A stretch of 64,000 bases of DNA from Mucilaginibacter aquariorum (GTDB lineage: Bacteria > Bacteroidota > Bacteroidia > Sphingobacteriales > Sphingobacteriaceae), in the NCBI RefSeq assembly GCF_024498135.1, contig NZ_JANHOH010000007.1:1-64000 (forward strand), given 5' to 3'. The notes below the pieces were generated by a model, which was not told the origin of the DNA, did not search any database, and saw only the letters and a program-made list of their open reading frames with translations. Every line of letters starts with the position of its first letter. Position 1 is the stretch's first letter. This document shows, in pieces, positions 53,774 through 61,815 of the stretch. Both the position numbers and the translations under genes were made by a program.

Positions 53774-55012
53774 ATGCAAAGTAACCACGATAGTTCTGGC
53801 GAAGATGAATTGATTAGACTGCTGCTTAAACGGCAGTCGGAGTTAAACTCGCTATTAGAGGTTACCAGGGCTATTAATAAAAATACCCCAACCCCCACAT
53901 TAATTCAAATGCTGGAGGTTATACTCAAGAATTACTTACAGGTTGGCAAATTTCGTTTTTTGATAGAAAAGAGTGGCGCTTATAGCTGTATATCAAAATA
54001 TGGTGGCAATATTGAGTCGCCGCTTACGCTCAATAATACCTGGGTTCATTTAAACAAGATTAAATCGCCGGCCCGGCTCATGGATCACACCGATGAGGTA
54101 TTGTGCCAGTATAACTACTTTATCCCTATCTACCACAAAAACAAGGCCCTGGCTTTCGCTCTTATTGGCGATTTCAATACGTCGGGCGATATGTTGAACA
54201 ATGACCTGAATTTTATTCAGACATTGATAAATGTAATTGTAGTAGCGTTAGAGAATAAAAAACTTTTCCGTGAACGCTTACAAGCCGAACGTTTTCAACG
54301 CGAAATGGAACTGGCTGTTGAGGTGCAAAACATGCTGATACCCTTAAGGGAGCATAAAGAAGAGGGTGTAGAAGTTGGCGCCAAATATTTGCCGCATCAG
54401 GACATAGGCGGCGATTATTTCGATTTCTTCCGCCTTAACGAAAACGAATTTCTATGGTGCATAGCCGATGTGTCTGGCAAGGGTATTTCTGCGGCTTTAT
54501 TAATGGCCAACTTCCAGGCCAGTCTGCAGGGTTTGGCCGCAATTGAAGATGAGTTAACAACAGTTGTTGAGCGCCTGAATAAAATTGTAGTCCGCAACAC
54601 TAAAGGCGAACGCTTTATTACCTTGTTCCTGGCTAAGTATAACGAGAAAACCCGCAAGCTTAATTATATAAATGCCGGGCATAACCCAAGCATACTATAT
54701 TCTGAAGGGGGGGCGGTGCTGCTGAAACTGGGAACAACCATGATAGGCGCTTTTGAAGAGCTGCCTTTTCTGAATGAGGGTGAAATAGATATTGAGCCGG
54801 GCAGCCTGCTATTTAATTATACCGACGGCTTAATGGATCACGAGTCGCAAAATTTAAAGAATTGGGACGAAAATAAATTGCTGGAATTTGTAATAGCCCA
54901 TGGCGAACTAAGCCCCGATGAGTTTAACGAATCTTTGATGAACCATATTAATACGGTAATTAAAGGTAAACCTATTGATGATATTACGCTATTGGCGTTG
55001 AGGATATCGTAA
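53774..55012 (+). CDS. SpoIIE/RsbU-type serine phosphatase with N-terminal GAF-like domain
   Basis: 412 residues. The N-terminal region (about 15-170) resembles a GAF domain; a short coiled linker precedes the PP2C-like phosphatase (about 195-412) with IGGDYFDFF, ADVSGKGISAAL and YTDGLMD metal-binding motifs. These enzymes dephosphorylate anti-anti-sigma factors. No switch-protein genes are adjacent. No membrane segment. Confidence 0.9.
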   Translation: MQSNHDSSGEDELIRLLLKRQSELNSLLEVTRAINKNTPTPTLIQMLEVILKNYLQVGKFRFLIEKSGAYSCISKYGGNIESPLTLNNTWVHLNKIKSPARLMDHTDEVLCQYNYFIPIYHKNKALAFALIGDFNTSGDMLNNDLNFIQTLINVIVVALENKKLFRERLQAERFQREMELAVEVQNMLIPLREHKEEGVEVGAKYLPHQDIGGDYFDFFRLNENEFLWCIADVSGKGISAALLMANFQASLQGLAAIEDELTTVVERLNKIVVRNTKGERFITLFLAKYNEKTRKLNYINAGHNPSILYSEGGAVLLKLGTTMIGAFEELPFLNEGEIDIEPGSLLFNYTDGLMDHESQNLKNWDENKLLEFVIAHGELSPDEFNESLMNHINTVIKGKPIDDITLLALRIS

Positions 55013-55023
55013 GTGTGTTTAAT

Positions 55024-55118
55024 TGTCATGCTGAACATCGTGAAGCATCTAATCGCCGACATACAATTTCGATATGCAAAGTTCGCCAATAGATCCTTCG
55101 CTATCGCTCGGGATGACA
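55024..55118. repeat. Second palindrome family, copy B
   Basis: 95 bp, tgtcatg at the left, ggatgaca at the right, with gaagcatcta and agatccttcgctatc inside. Related to 44282-44377. It fills the gap between the SpoIIE and radA genes. Confidence 0.85.
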
Positions 55119-55134
55119 AAGCGGAATAACGATA

Positions 55135-56580
55135 TTACCCAAACAATAACCCAAATACTTCCTCTATCCTGCCAACAACCTTTACGTCAATGGTGTAACG
55201 GGATAAGTCTAATCGCTTCTTATCCTTAGCCGCGGTCGGCATATTGTATTTTGATATAAATATTTGGTCGAAACCGAGTTTTTGCGCTTCGGCAATGCGT
55301 TGCTCTACGCGGTTTACCGCTCGGATCTCGCCTGATAAGCCTATTTCCCCCGCGAAACACGTTTTTGACGGAATGGGGATATCCTCATGCGAGGAGATAA
55401 TAGCCGCTGCCAAACCCAGGTCGATAGCGGGGTCCTCAACACGGATGCCGCCGGTAATATTCAGGAATACATCTTTAGCGCCTAACCTAAAGCCGCAGCG
55501 TTTTTCCAGCACGGCCAATAGCATGCTCATACGTTTGGTGTCAAAGCCCGTAGCGGTGCGCTGTGGCGTTCCGTATGCCGATGTGCTTACCAACGCCTGG
55601 GTTTCTATCAGCATGGGCCTCATGCCCTCTAATGTGGCCGATATGGTAACACCACTTAGGGGCTCGTCGCGTTGCGATAGTAATATTTCTGAAGGGTTAG
55701 ACACTTCGCGCAAACCCTCACCCAGCATTTCGTAAATGCCCAGCTCTGATGAAGAGCCGAAACGATTTTTGATAGTACGCAGTATGCGGTAAACATGGTG
55801 GCGATCACCTTCAAATTGTAGAACGGTATCAACCATGTGTTCCAGTATTTTTGGTCCGGCTATCATACCATCTTTGGTGATATGGCCTATCAGGAATACC
55901 GGTGTGGAAGTTTCCTTGGCAAAGCGCAATAGTTCTGCAGTACATTCCCGTACCTGCGATACACTTCCCGGGGTCGATTCCACATGCGATGAATGCAGTG
56001 TTTGAATAGAATCTATCACCAGGATATCCGGCTGCAGTTCTTCTATCTGTTTAAATATGTTTTGGGTTGATGTTTCGGTGAGGATAAAACAGCCCTTACC
56101 AAATTCTTCTTTTAATTCTTTATTCCTGGCCCTTGCTTCATGTGTTTCTAAGGAAACCAACCTTTCCGCGCGCATTTTTATCTGGTGGTCGCTTTCCTCG
56201 CCCGATACATACAGCACTTTTACGTTTGGCATATTTAAAGCCAGCTGCAGCATCAGGGTTGATTTACCTATCCCCGGTTCGCCGCCAATTAATACTAATG
56301 AGCCGGCAACAATACCGCCACCTAAAACACGGTTAAACTCTTTATCGGGCGTAAGCAGGCGGTGTTCTTCCTTAAAAGTGATATCAGCTACCTCAACAGG
56401 TTTATTAGCCCGCTGTGATGAAGCCGGACTCGCCTTCCAGTTAGGAACCGATGCGTTTGATTTCTCTAAGATCTCTTCAACAAAAGTATTCCATTGCTGG
56501 CAGCTCGGGCATTTACCCAGCCACTTAGCCGATTCGTAACCACAGCTTTGACAGAAATAAGCGATTTTAGATTTAGCCAT
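55135..56580 (-). CDS. radA: DNA repair protein RadA
   Basis: 481 residues. A RecA-family branch-migration factor. Zinc finger C10, C13, C24, C27; Walker A GGEPGIGKST at 99-108; the RadA signature KNRFG at 271-275; and a C-terminal Lon-like domain. All intact. Confidence 0.97.
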   Translation of the reverse strand: MAKSKIAYFCQSCGYESAKWLGKCPSCQQWNTFVEEILEKSNASVPNWKASPASSQRANKPVEVADITFKEEHRLLTPDKEFNRVLGGGIVAGSLVLIGGEPGIGKSTLMLQLALNMPNVKVLYVSGEESDHQIKMRAERLVSLETHEARARNKELKEEFGKGCFILTETSTQNIFKQIEELQPDILVIDSIQTLHSSHVESTPGSVSQVRECTAELLRFAKETSTPVFLIGHITKDGMIAGPKILEHMVDTVLQFEGDRHHVYRILRTIKNRFGSSSELGIYEMLGEGLREVSNPSEILLSQRDEPLSGVTISATLEGMRPMLIETQALVSTSAYGTPQRTATGFDTKRMSMLLAVLEKRCGFRLGAKDVFLNITGGIRVEDPAIDLGLAAAIISSHEDIPIPSKTCFAGEIGLSGEIRAVNRVEQRIAEAQKLGFDQIFISKYNMPTAAKDKKRLDLSRYTIDVKVVGRIEEVFGLLFG

Positions 56581-56675
56581 TATTTAATGTGCAGATTTCA
56601 GATGTGCAAATATGCAGATTGTTTTGCTAATAAAAATAGCAATTAATTATTAATGGCGATATAATGTGGCGTATA
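56581..56675. repeat. Short degenerate repeats upstream of radA
   Basis: Contains atgtgcagatttcagatgtg-caaatatgcagatt near 56585-56620, the same kind of iterated words seen in other spacers here; AT-rich beyond that. No gene seen. Confidence 0.35.
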
Positions 56676-57008
56676 TTATTTTTCTGTAGCTAATTCGTTG
56701 ATTTTTCCGAATGTAAATACGTTTCCAAATACGCCTATTCCTACCACTTTAGATTCGCCTTTCCATGTTGCTTTGGTAAGTGAAAAAAACACATAATTAT
56801 CACTATTTATTATGGTATCTATTGTTCGTTCTACGAGTGCCGTGGCAATAAATAAGCTAAGCGCGCCCTCTTTATCAGCTTTTTTCTGAATGTATTCGTT
56901 AAGCTTCTGTTTAACTGCGTCCCTGTGCTGCGATAGGTTGGGGTTGGTAAACACCGCGGCAATCAAAATAAGGGCAATAACAAGAAATGAAATTTGACTT
57001 TTCTTCAT
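56676..57008 (-). CDS. DUF4359-like small exported or membrane protein
   Basis: 110 residues. Hydrophobic N-terminus (5-20), then TNPNLSQHRDAV and a C-terminal KVVGIGVFGNVFTF typical of DUF4359. Presumed anchored outside the cytoplasmic membrane. Function unknown. It lies 52 bases downstream of the rng terminator on the same strand. Confidence 0.7.
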   Translation of the reverse strand: MKKSQISFLVIALILIAAVFTNPNLSQHRDAVKQKLNEYIQKKADKEGALSLFIATALVERTIDTIINSDNYVFFSLTKATWKGESKVVGIGVFGNVFTFGKINELATEK

Positions 57009-57055
57009 ATCGGTTTAGGTTTTAATTTTGTAAGCTAAGAAAATATCTTTTAAAC

Positions 57056-57088
57056 AAAAAGAGCAAATGCTATTAACATCTGCTCTTT
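57056..57088 (-). terminator. Rho-independent terminator after RNase E/G
   Basis: AAAGAGCAGATG and CATTTGCTCTTT (minus strand), one mismatch, followed by TTTTTG. Confidence 0.7.
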
Positions 57089-57110
57089 CTATATCTGCCT
57101 ATAAGCACAT

Positions 57111-58661
57111 TTACAACTTTATCTCTTCGTCTTTATTAGAGAAGAAGTGGAACTCGGTGATCTGGTAAGCAGGGTTGCTCTTGATCTTTATCCACTGGTT
57201 ATATTTAAAGTACCATTTCATCTGGCGGTTAAATAAACCCTTTTTAATGTATGCCTCAATGTACGGGTGTACACAAAGCGTAATATTTTTCTCGTTTTGC
57301 TCTTCCAGGATGTAGTTGAAATTGTTTTCAATATCATCCAGCAGCAAAATGGTTGGCCTTATAGTACCTGTACCGCCACAAGCAGGGCAAACCTCGCTGG
57401 TAACAATGTTCATTTCGGGCCTTACCCGCTGACGGGTAATTTGTATCAAACCAAATTTACTTGGCGGTAATATGGTATGCTTCGCACGGTCATCGGCCAT
57501 CTGGGCTTTCAGATAATCAAAAAGCTCTTTACGGTTGGTTGGCTTGTGCATGTCAATAAAATCGACAACCACTATACCACCCATATCGCGCAGGCGCAAC
57601 TGGCGGGCAATTTCTTTGGCGGCTTCCTTATTTACCTGGTAAGCGTTCTCTTCCTGGTTCTCTTTATTAGCTGTACGGTTACCGCTGTTCACGTCAATAA
57701 CGTGCAGGGCTTCTGTATGCTCAATAACCAGGTAGGCGCCACCGGCAAGGTTAACCGTTTTCCCAAAGGTTGATTTTATTTGCTTATCAACGCCATGGTG
57801 CTCAAAAATGGGCTCCTTGTGTTTGTGCAAACGAACAATGCCTTCCAGGTCCGGAGAAATCTCGTGTATGTACGACCTTACCTCTTCATACATACTCTGC
57901 TCGTTTACATAGATGTTCTGAAAATCGGGGTTCAGGATATCCCTAAGGATAGTTGATGTACGGCCAATTTCACCTAAAACCTTTTTAGCAGGTTCGGTTC
58001 CGTGTAGCTTGGTAACAAACGTTTCCCATTTAGATATCAGGTCTAACAGATCTTTCTGTAGCTCAGACACACCCTTACCTTCAGATACGGTACGTATAAT
58101 AACGCCGAAATGCTTTGGTTTAATGCTTTCAACCACCTTACGCAGGCGGTTGCGTTCTGTATTGCTTTTAATTTTCTTCGAGATAGATATCACCTCAGAA
58201 AAAGGCACAAGTACTACATACCGGCCTGCTATTGACAGATCAGAACTCAAGCGGGGGCCTTTTGTAGAAATTGGCTCCTTTGCTATTTGTACAGGTACAA
58301 GCAGGCTTTTTGATAATACATCAGAGATCTTGCCCCCTTTGTTAATATCAGCTTCCGGCTTAAAATTATCTAAAAGCTTCGATTGGTACCCACCGCTACG
58401 TACTTGTTTAGTAAGCTTAAGCAGGCTTTGAACCTGCGGCCCCAAATCAAGGTAATGCAAAAAGGCATCCTTCTCGTAACCAACATCCACAAAAGCGGCA
58501 TTTAGGCTCGGCATAATTTTTTTAATGCGGCCTAAATATATATCGCCAACAGTATAATTGTTAGTGATTTGCTCTTTATGGAGTTCTACAAGTTGTTTGT
58601 CCTGTAATAATGCAATAGTAGCCCCGTTGGGGGATGAATCGATAATTAATTCTTTTATCAA
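57111..58661 (-). CDS. rng: Ribonuclease E/G
   Basis: 516 residues. Endonuclease that processes rRNA and mRNA. Starts IKELIIDSSPNGATIALLQD, has an S1-like RNA-binding insert (about 35-105, DIYLGRIKKIMPSLNAAFVD), the metal-binding GIVVVDFIDM and the zinc-link region EVCPACGGTG. Length fits RNase G rather than E. The start is TTG at 58661; the nearby ATG frame stops after two codons. A perfect palindrome lies 22 bases upstream. Confidence 0.94.
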   Translation of the reverse strand: MIKELIIDSSPNGATIALLQDKQLVELHKEQITNNYTVGDIYLGRIKKIMPSLNAAFVDVGYEKDAFLHYLDLGPQVQSLLKLTKQVRSGGYQSKLLDNFKPEADINKGGKISDVLSKSLLVPVQIAKEPISTKGPRLSSDLSIAGRYVVLVPFSEVISISKKIKSNTERNRLRKVVESIKPKHFGVIIRTVSEGKGVSELQKDLLDLISKWETFVTKLHGTEPAKKVLGEIGRTSTILRDILNPDFQNIYVNEQSMYEEVRSYIHEISPDLEGIVRLHKHKEPIFEHHGVDKQIKSTFGKTVNLAGGAYLVIEHTEALHVIDVNSGNRTANKENQEENAYQVNKEAAKEIARQLRLRDMGGIVVVDFIDMHKPTNRKELFDYLKAQMADDRAKHTILPPSKFGLIQITRQRVRPEMNIVTSEVCPACGGTGTIRPTILLLDDIENNFNYILEEQNEKNITLCVHPYIEAYIKKGLFNRQMKWYFKYNQWIKIKSNPAYQITEFHFFSNKDEEIKL

Positions 58662-58682
58662 CTGCTACTCCATTTCTTAAAA

Positions 58683-58700
58683 CGGTGCAAAATTGCACCG
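58683..58700. other. Perfect 18-base palindrome in the rng 5' region
   Basis: CGGTGCAAAATTGCACCG. On the minus strand it is followed by TTTTAAG, so it is either a weak terminator or a 5' untranslated hairpin of rng. Confidence 0.6.
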
Positions 58701-58732
58701 CAAGTTAATAAGTGGGTAATAAAACTCACATA

Positions 58733-58756
58733 AAAACCCCGACAAAAGCCGGGGTA
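58733..58756 (-). terminator. Terminator after the bS22-like gene
   Basis: CCCCG and CGGGG around a short A-rich loop, then TTTTTATG on the minus strand; 19 bases past the stop of the 29-codon gene. Confidence 0.7.
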
Positions 58757-58774
58757 ATAAACTACTTAAGTAGC

Positions 58775-58864
58775 TTATTTTTTCTTATGTCTGTTTTTTC
58801 TTAAACGTTTTTTACGTTTGTGGGTAGCCATTTTATGTCTCTTACGTTTTTTACCGCTTGGCAT
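58775..58864 (-). CDS. Mini-protein of the bS22/mS38 (AURKAIP1/COX24 C-terminal) type
   Basis: A 29-residue frame: ATG at 58864, TAA at 58775-58777. Begins MPSGKKRKRHKMATHKRKKR and ends with more Lys/Arg (RKNRHKKK). Almost entirely basic. The KMATHKRKKRxRKNRHK core matches the small-subunit ribosomal family containing mitochondrial mS38 and mycobacterial bS22. It probably sits in the ribosome near 16S helix 44. It is 23 bases after the TPR gene and followed by a terminator, so it closes a cluster with HU. Confidence 0.8.
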   Translation of the reverse strand: MPSGKKRKRHKMATHKRKKRLRKNRHKKK

Positions 58865-58887
58865 AGTAATAATTTTTAAATGTTAGT

Positions 58888-59736
58888 TTATTTTTTTAAT
58901 TCCTTTATATACTCATCTATGCGCTGTCCGGCAGCCGGATCGCCCATTAATTCTTTGCATTTTTCATAAGCTGCAATCGCTTCTTGTTTTTGGCCCAGTT
59001 GTTTATAGCTTTCGGCTAAATAAAAATAGGGCTCAATTTCTTCCTTTTGCGCAATCATGGTTTTAAACCTGTCAACCGCTTTTGCGTACTGCCCGCTTTT
59101 CATGGCAAACATGCCTAAATTAAGCAGTGCATCGTGGTTCTTTGGGTCTTGCTTTACCACATCAAGCAAAAGTGTAATACCTTGCATTGGCATAGCGCCA
59201 CCGTTTACATAAGCAACGCCTAAACCTGTTTTAGCCTCAAGGCTGTTGGGTTGTAGTTTGGTAGCATGGTCAAACGCTTCCACAGCGTTGGCAACATACG
59301 TACCCTGTGCAGATGTATCCTGCGATAACTTATAAGCAGCATTAAAATTTTTACCTGCGTTTAGCCAATCTGCCATTTCATTGCTTTTGTGGGCAATATC
59401 AAAATAGTAGAAAGCTGCAGGTGCCGGTTGGGTAACGCTATCCCATGCTTTGGCTAATTGCCTTTGCAGGGTAAGTTTATCTGCCTCGCCGGCTGTTTTA
59501 AGTTTACTTTCAAGCGCGCTTATTTCAGTTGCAATAGAAGCATCAATATTGGGTTTAGCCAGTGCTGATACCGAAGCCGCATTTATATTAGCGTTTGCTT
59601 TTACCGCCGGGGCCATTGCCGCGGCACCGCCGCGTGTTGCTTCCTTTGGTTTAACCAAACCCTTAACGGGTAAAGAATACAAATAGCCCATAATAGCAAT
59701 TACTGCTACGCTAACAACTATTTGATTCCTCTTCAT
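58888..59736 (-). CDS. TPR-repeat protein with N-terminal membrane anchor
   Basis: 282 residues. A signal anchor (8-24) is followed by an Ala-rich stretch and then tetratricopeptide repeats over about 125-280 (ALLNLGMFAMKSGQYAKAVD, PYFYLAESYKQLGQKQEAIA). TPR helices bind partner proteins. It follows HU by 5 bases and precedes the bS22-like gene. No enzymatic motif. Confidence 0.88.
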   Translation of the reverse strand: MKRNQIVVSVAVIAIMGYLYSLPVKGLVKPKEATRGGAAAMAPAVKANANINAASVSALAKPNIDASIATEISALESKLKTAGEADKLTLQRQLAKAWDSVTQPAPAAFYYFDIAHKSNEMADWLNAGKNFNAAYKLSQDTSAQGTYVANAVEAFDHATKLQPNSLEAKTGLGVAYVNGGAMPMQGITLLLDVVKQDPKNHDALLNLGMFAMKSGQYAKAVDRFKTMIAQKEEIEPYFYLAESYKQLGQKQEAIAAYEKCKELMGDPAAGQRIDEYIKELKK

Positions 59737-59741
59737 ACTAA

Positions 59742-60044
59742 TTATTTTGCTGCTTTAGTGGTTTTGTTACCAGAGCGTACTTTCTCAACAAAAGTTTTAG
59801 CTGGTTTAAAGCTTGGCACAAAGTGCTCAGGGATAATAATAGCAGTGTTTTTTGAGATGTTACGGGCTGTCTTTTTAGCTCTTTTTTTAACAACAAAGCT
59901 GCCGAAACCTCTTACATATACGTTTTCGCCGCCAACCATTGAGCTTTTAACTACCTTAAAAAACGCCTCAACAGTTTCCTGCACGTCCACTTTTTCAATT
60001 CCTGTTTTAGATGAGATTTCAGCTATTATTTCTGCCTTGGTCAT
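59742..60044 (-). CDS. hup: HU-family DNA-binding protein
   Basis: 100 residues, slightly longer than E. coli HU (90). MTKAEIIAEISSKTGIEKVD at the start, the DNA-binding arm FGSFVVKKRAKKTARNISKN and a long C-terminus. Likely a nucleoid-associated protein. First gene of a three-gene cluster with TPR and bS22-like genes. Confidence 0.95.
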   Translation of the reverse strand: MTKAEIIAEISSKTGIEKVDVQETVEAFFKVVKSSMVGGENVYVRGFGSFVVKKRAKKTARNISKNTAIIIPEHFVPSFKPAKTFVEKVRSGNKTTKAAK

Positions 60045-60095
60045 ATCCTGTTTTCTTTTATTTAAATGTATAAATACTTAACTGTTTTGGGGTTG

Positions 60096-60103
60096 CAAAA
60101 GTA
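60096..60103 (-). promoter_or_regulatory. Putative -7 box of the HU promoter
   Basis: Minus strand TACTTTTG matches TAnnTTTG, 51 bases before the HU ATG. No TTG at the usual distance. Confidence 0.4.
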
Positions 60104-60218
60104 TCGCTTTATAATTAAAGAATAAAATAAATAGCAGATTTTTTTTCGAAGAGGCCTAAATGAGCAATTTTCGTTACAAATTATGATACAGAGATGATAA
60201 GGTGTTAATTTGCATTCA

Positions 60219-61262
60219 ATGGATTTTTCTGCAGAATTGATAAGCTGGTATGATGATAATAAGCGCGATCTGCCATGGCGTAATACTACCGATGCGTATA
60301 TAATATGGTTGTCTGAAATTATACTGCAGCAAACCCGGGTTGAGCAAGGCATGCCCTATTTTTATCGCTTTTTAGAAAAGTATCCAACGGTAACTGCCTT
60401 TGCAGCAGCGCATGAGGACGAAATACTAAGGTTATGGCAAGGCCTGGGTTATTATTCACGCGGCCGTAATATGTTGAAAACAGCTCAACTGGTTCAGGAA
60501 AAATATAACGGTGTATTCCCCACCAGGTATGATGAATTAATTAAGCTTAAAGGGATTGGCGAATATACAGCTGCTGCCATATCGTCCTTCGCGGCTAACG
60601 AGGTACGAGCGGTGGTTGACGGGAATGTTTATCGTGTGTTGGCCAGGTATTTTGGGGTAGATGAGCCTATAAATTCGCCAAAAGGAAAAAAAATGTTCCA
60701 AAAAATTGCCGATGATGTGCTTGATAAAGCCCGCCCGGCAATGCACAATCAGGCCGTGATGGAGTTTGGGGCGATGCTTTGCAAGCCTAAAAATCCCGCT
60801 TGCGGTATTTGCCCGGTACGCTTAGACTGCACTGCTTTTAAAACAAATGCGACGACATATTTACCCGTAAAAACGAACAAGGTTAAAGTAAGAGAAAGAT
60901 TTTTTAACTATATGTTAATATCCGATGGCGAAAAGATATTAATGAACAAACGCGATGAAAGTGATATTTGGGCGAATATGTACGATCTGCCATTGATTGA
61001 AACAACCGAATTAATAGAGCCGGCCGAATTATTAAAACTTCCGCAGATGCATATTTTTGGTCAAAATATTGTGTTAAAAGAAAATTCAGCTATAATTAAG
61101 CATGTATTAACCCATCAAAATTTGTATATTAGGTTTTTGATATTAAAAGATTTCCCTGAAAAGTTGCAGGGCAATTGGTTTTACACGGATGTTACTAATT
61201 TGAAAAATTTAGCGCTTCCACAACGAATTTTTATATTTATAAAATATTTTTTTAATTTCTAA
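60219..61262 (+). CDS. mutY: A/G-specific adenine glycosylase MutY
   Basis: 347 residues from the ATG at 60219; a TTG at 60210 would add three. Removes adenine opposite 8-oxoguanine. Catalytic E33 (WLSEIILQQT), helix-hairpin-helix GIGEYTAAAI, catalytic D133 (VVDGNV), and the 4Fe-4S cysteines C187, C194, C197 and C203 (C-x6-C-x2-C-x5-C). C-terminal NUDIX-like recognition domain is present. Divergent from HU. Confidence 0.96.
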   Translation: MDFSAELISWYDDNKRDLPWRNTTDAYIIWLSEIILQQTRVEQGMPYFYRFLEKYPTVTAFAAAHEDEILRLWQGLGYYSRGRNMLKTAQLVQEKYNGVFPTRYDELIKLKGIGEYTAAAISSFAANEVRAVVDGNVYRVLARYFGVDEPINSPKGKKMFQKIADDVLDKARPAMHNQAVMEFGAMLCKPKNPACGICPVRLDCTAFKTNATTYLPVKTNKVKVRERFFNYMLISDGEKILMNKRDESDIWANMYDLPLIETTELIEPAELLKLPQMHIFGQNIVLKENSAIIKHVLTHQNLYIRFLILKDFPEKLQGNWFYTDVTNLKNLALPQRIFIFIKYFFNF

Positions 61263-61285
61263 ATAATTCTCCGTTAATTTATGGC

Positions 61286-61711
61286 ATGTCTGGAATTAAT
61301 AAAGTGATACTTGTTGGGCATTTAGGTAAAGATCCCGAAGTACGACATTTAGAGGGTGGTGTAGCTGTTGCAAGCTTTCCTTTGGCAACATCTGAAACGT
61401 TTAATAAGGATGGCCGTAAGGTTGAACAAACCGAATGGCATAACATTGTTATGTGGCGTGGTCTTGCAGATGTAGCAGCTAAGTTTTTGCAAAAAGGCAA
61501 ACTTGTTTATATTGAAGGTAAACTGCGCACCCGCTCTTTTGAAGATAAAGAAGGGGTTAAAAAATATACAACCGAAGTTGTTGCAGAAAACTTTACTATG
61601 CTGGGCCGCAAAACTGATTTTGAGAACGACGGCAATCATCGCCCGGCTATAGCAAAAACCACTGATACCGAGGGCTATCGTAATAACGATGCCGACGATC
61701 TTCCCTTTTAA
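61286..61711 (+). CDS. ssb: Single-stranded DNA-binding protein
   Basis: 141 residues. OB fold from MSGINKVILVGHLGKDPEVR to about residue 105, then a linker and the acidic C-terminal tip DADDLPF that docks partner proteins. The ATG at 61286 follows mutY by 23 bases on the same strand, so they may be co-transcribed. Followed by a terminator. Confidence 0.97.
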   Translation: MSGINKVILVGHLGKDPEVRHLEGGVAVASFPLATSETFNKDGRKVEQTEWHNIVMWRGLADVAAKFLQKGKLVYIEGKLRTRSFEDKEGVKKYTTEVVAENFTMLGRKTDFENDGNHRPAIAKTTDTEGYRNNDADDLPF

Positions 61712-61734
61712 CCAATTATAAACTTATTTAATAT

Positions 61735-61769
61735 AAAGAAGCCCCGCATCATCTGCGGGGCTTTCTTTT
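61735..61769. terminator. Rho-independent terminator after ssb
   Basis: AAAGAAGCCCCGCA and TGCGGGGCTTTCTTT pair with one bulge. Confidence 0.8.
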
Positions 61770-61771
61770 TA

Positions 61772-61815
61772 GCCTCACCCAACCCTCTCCAAAGGAGAGG
61801 GCTTTGCGGAGGGTT
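61772..61815. repeat. Half-copy of the CCTCACC/CTCTCC element
   Basis: gcctcacccaaccctctcca, then aaggagaggg and ctttgcggagggt; matches the left half of the element at 42012-42092. It reaches the last codon of the peptidase gene. Confidence 0.7.
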
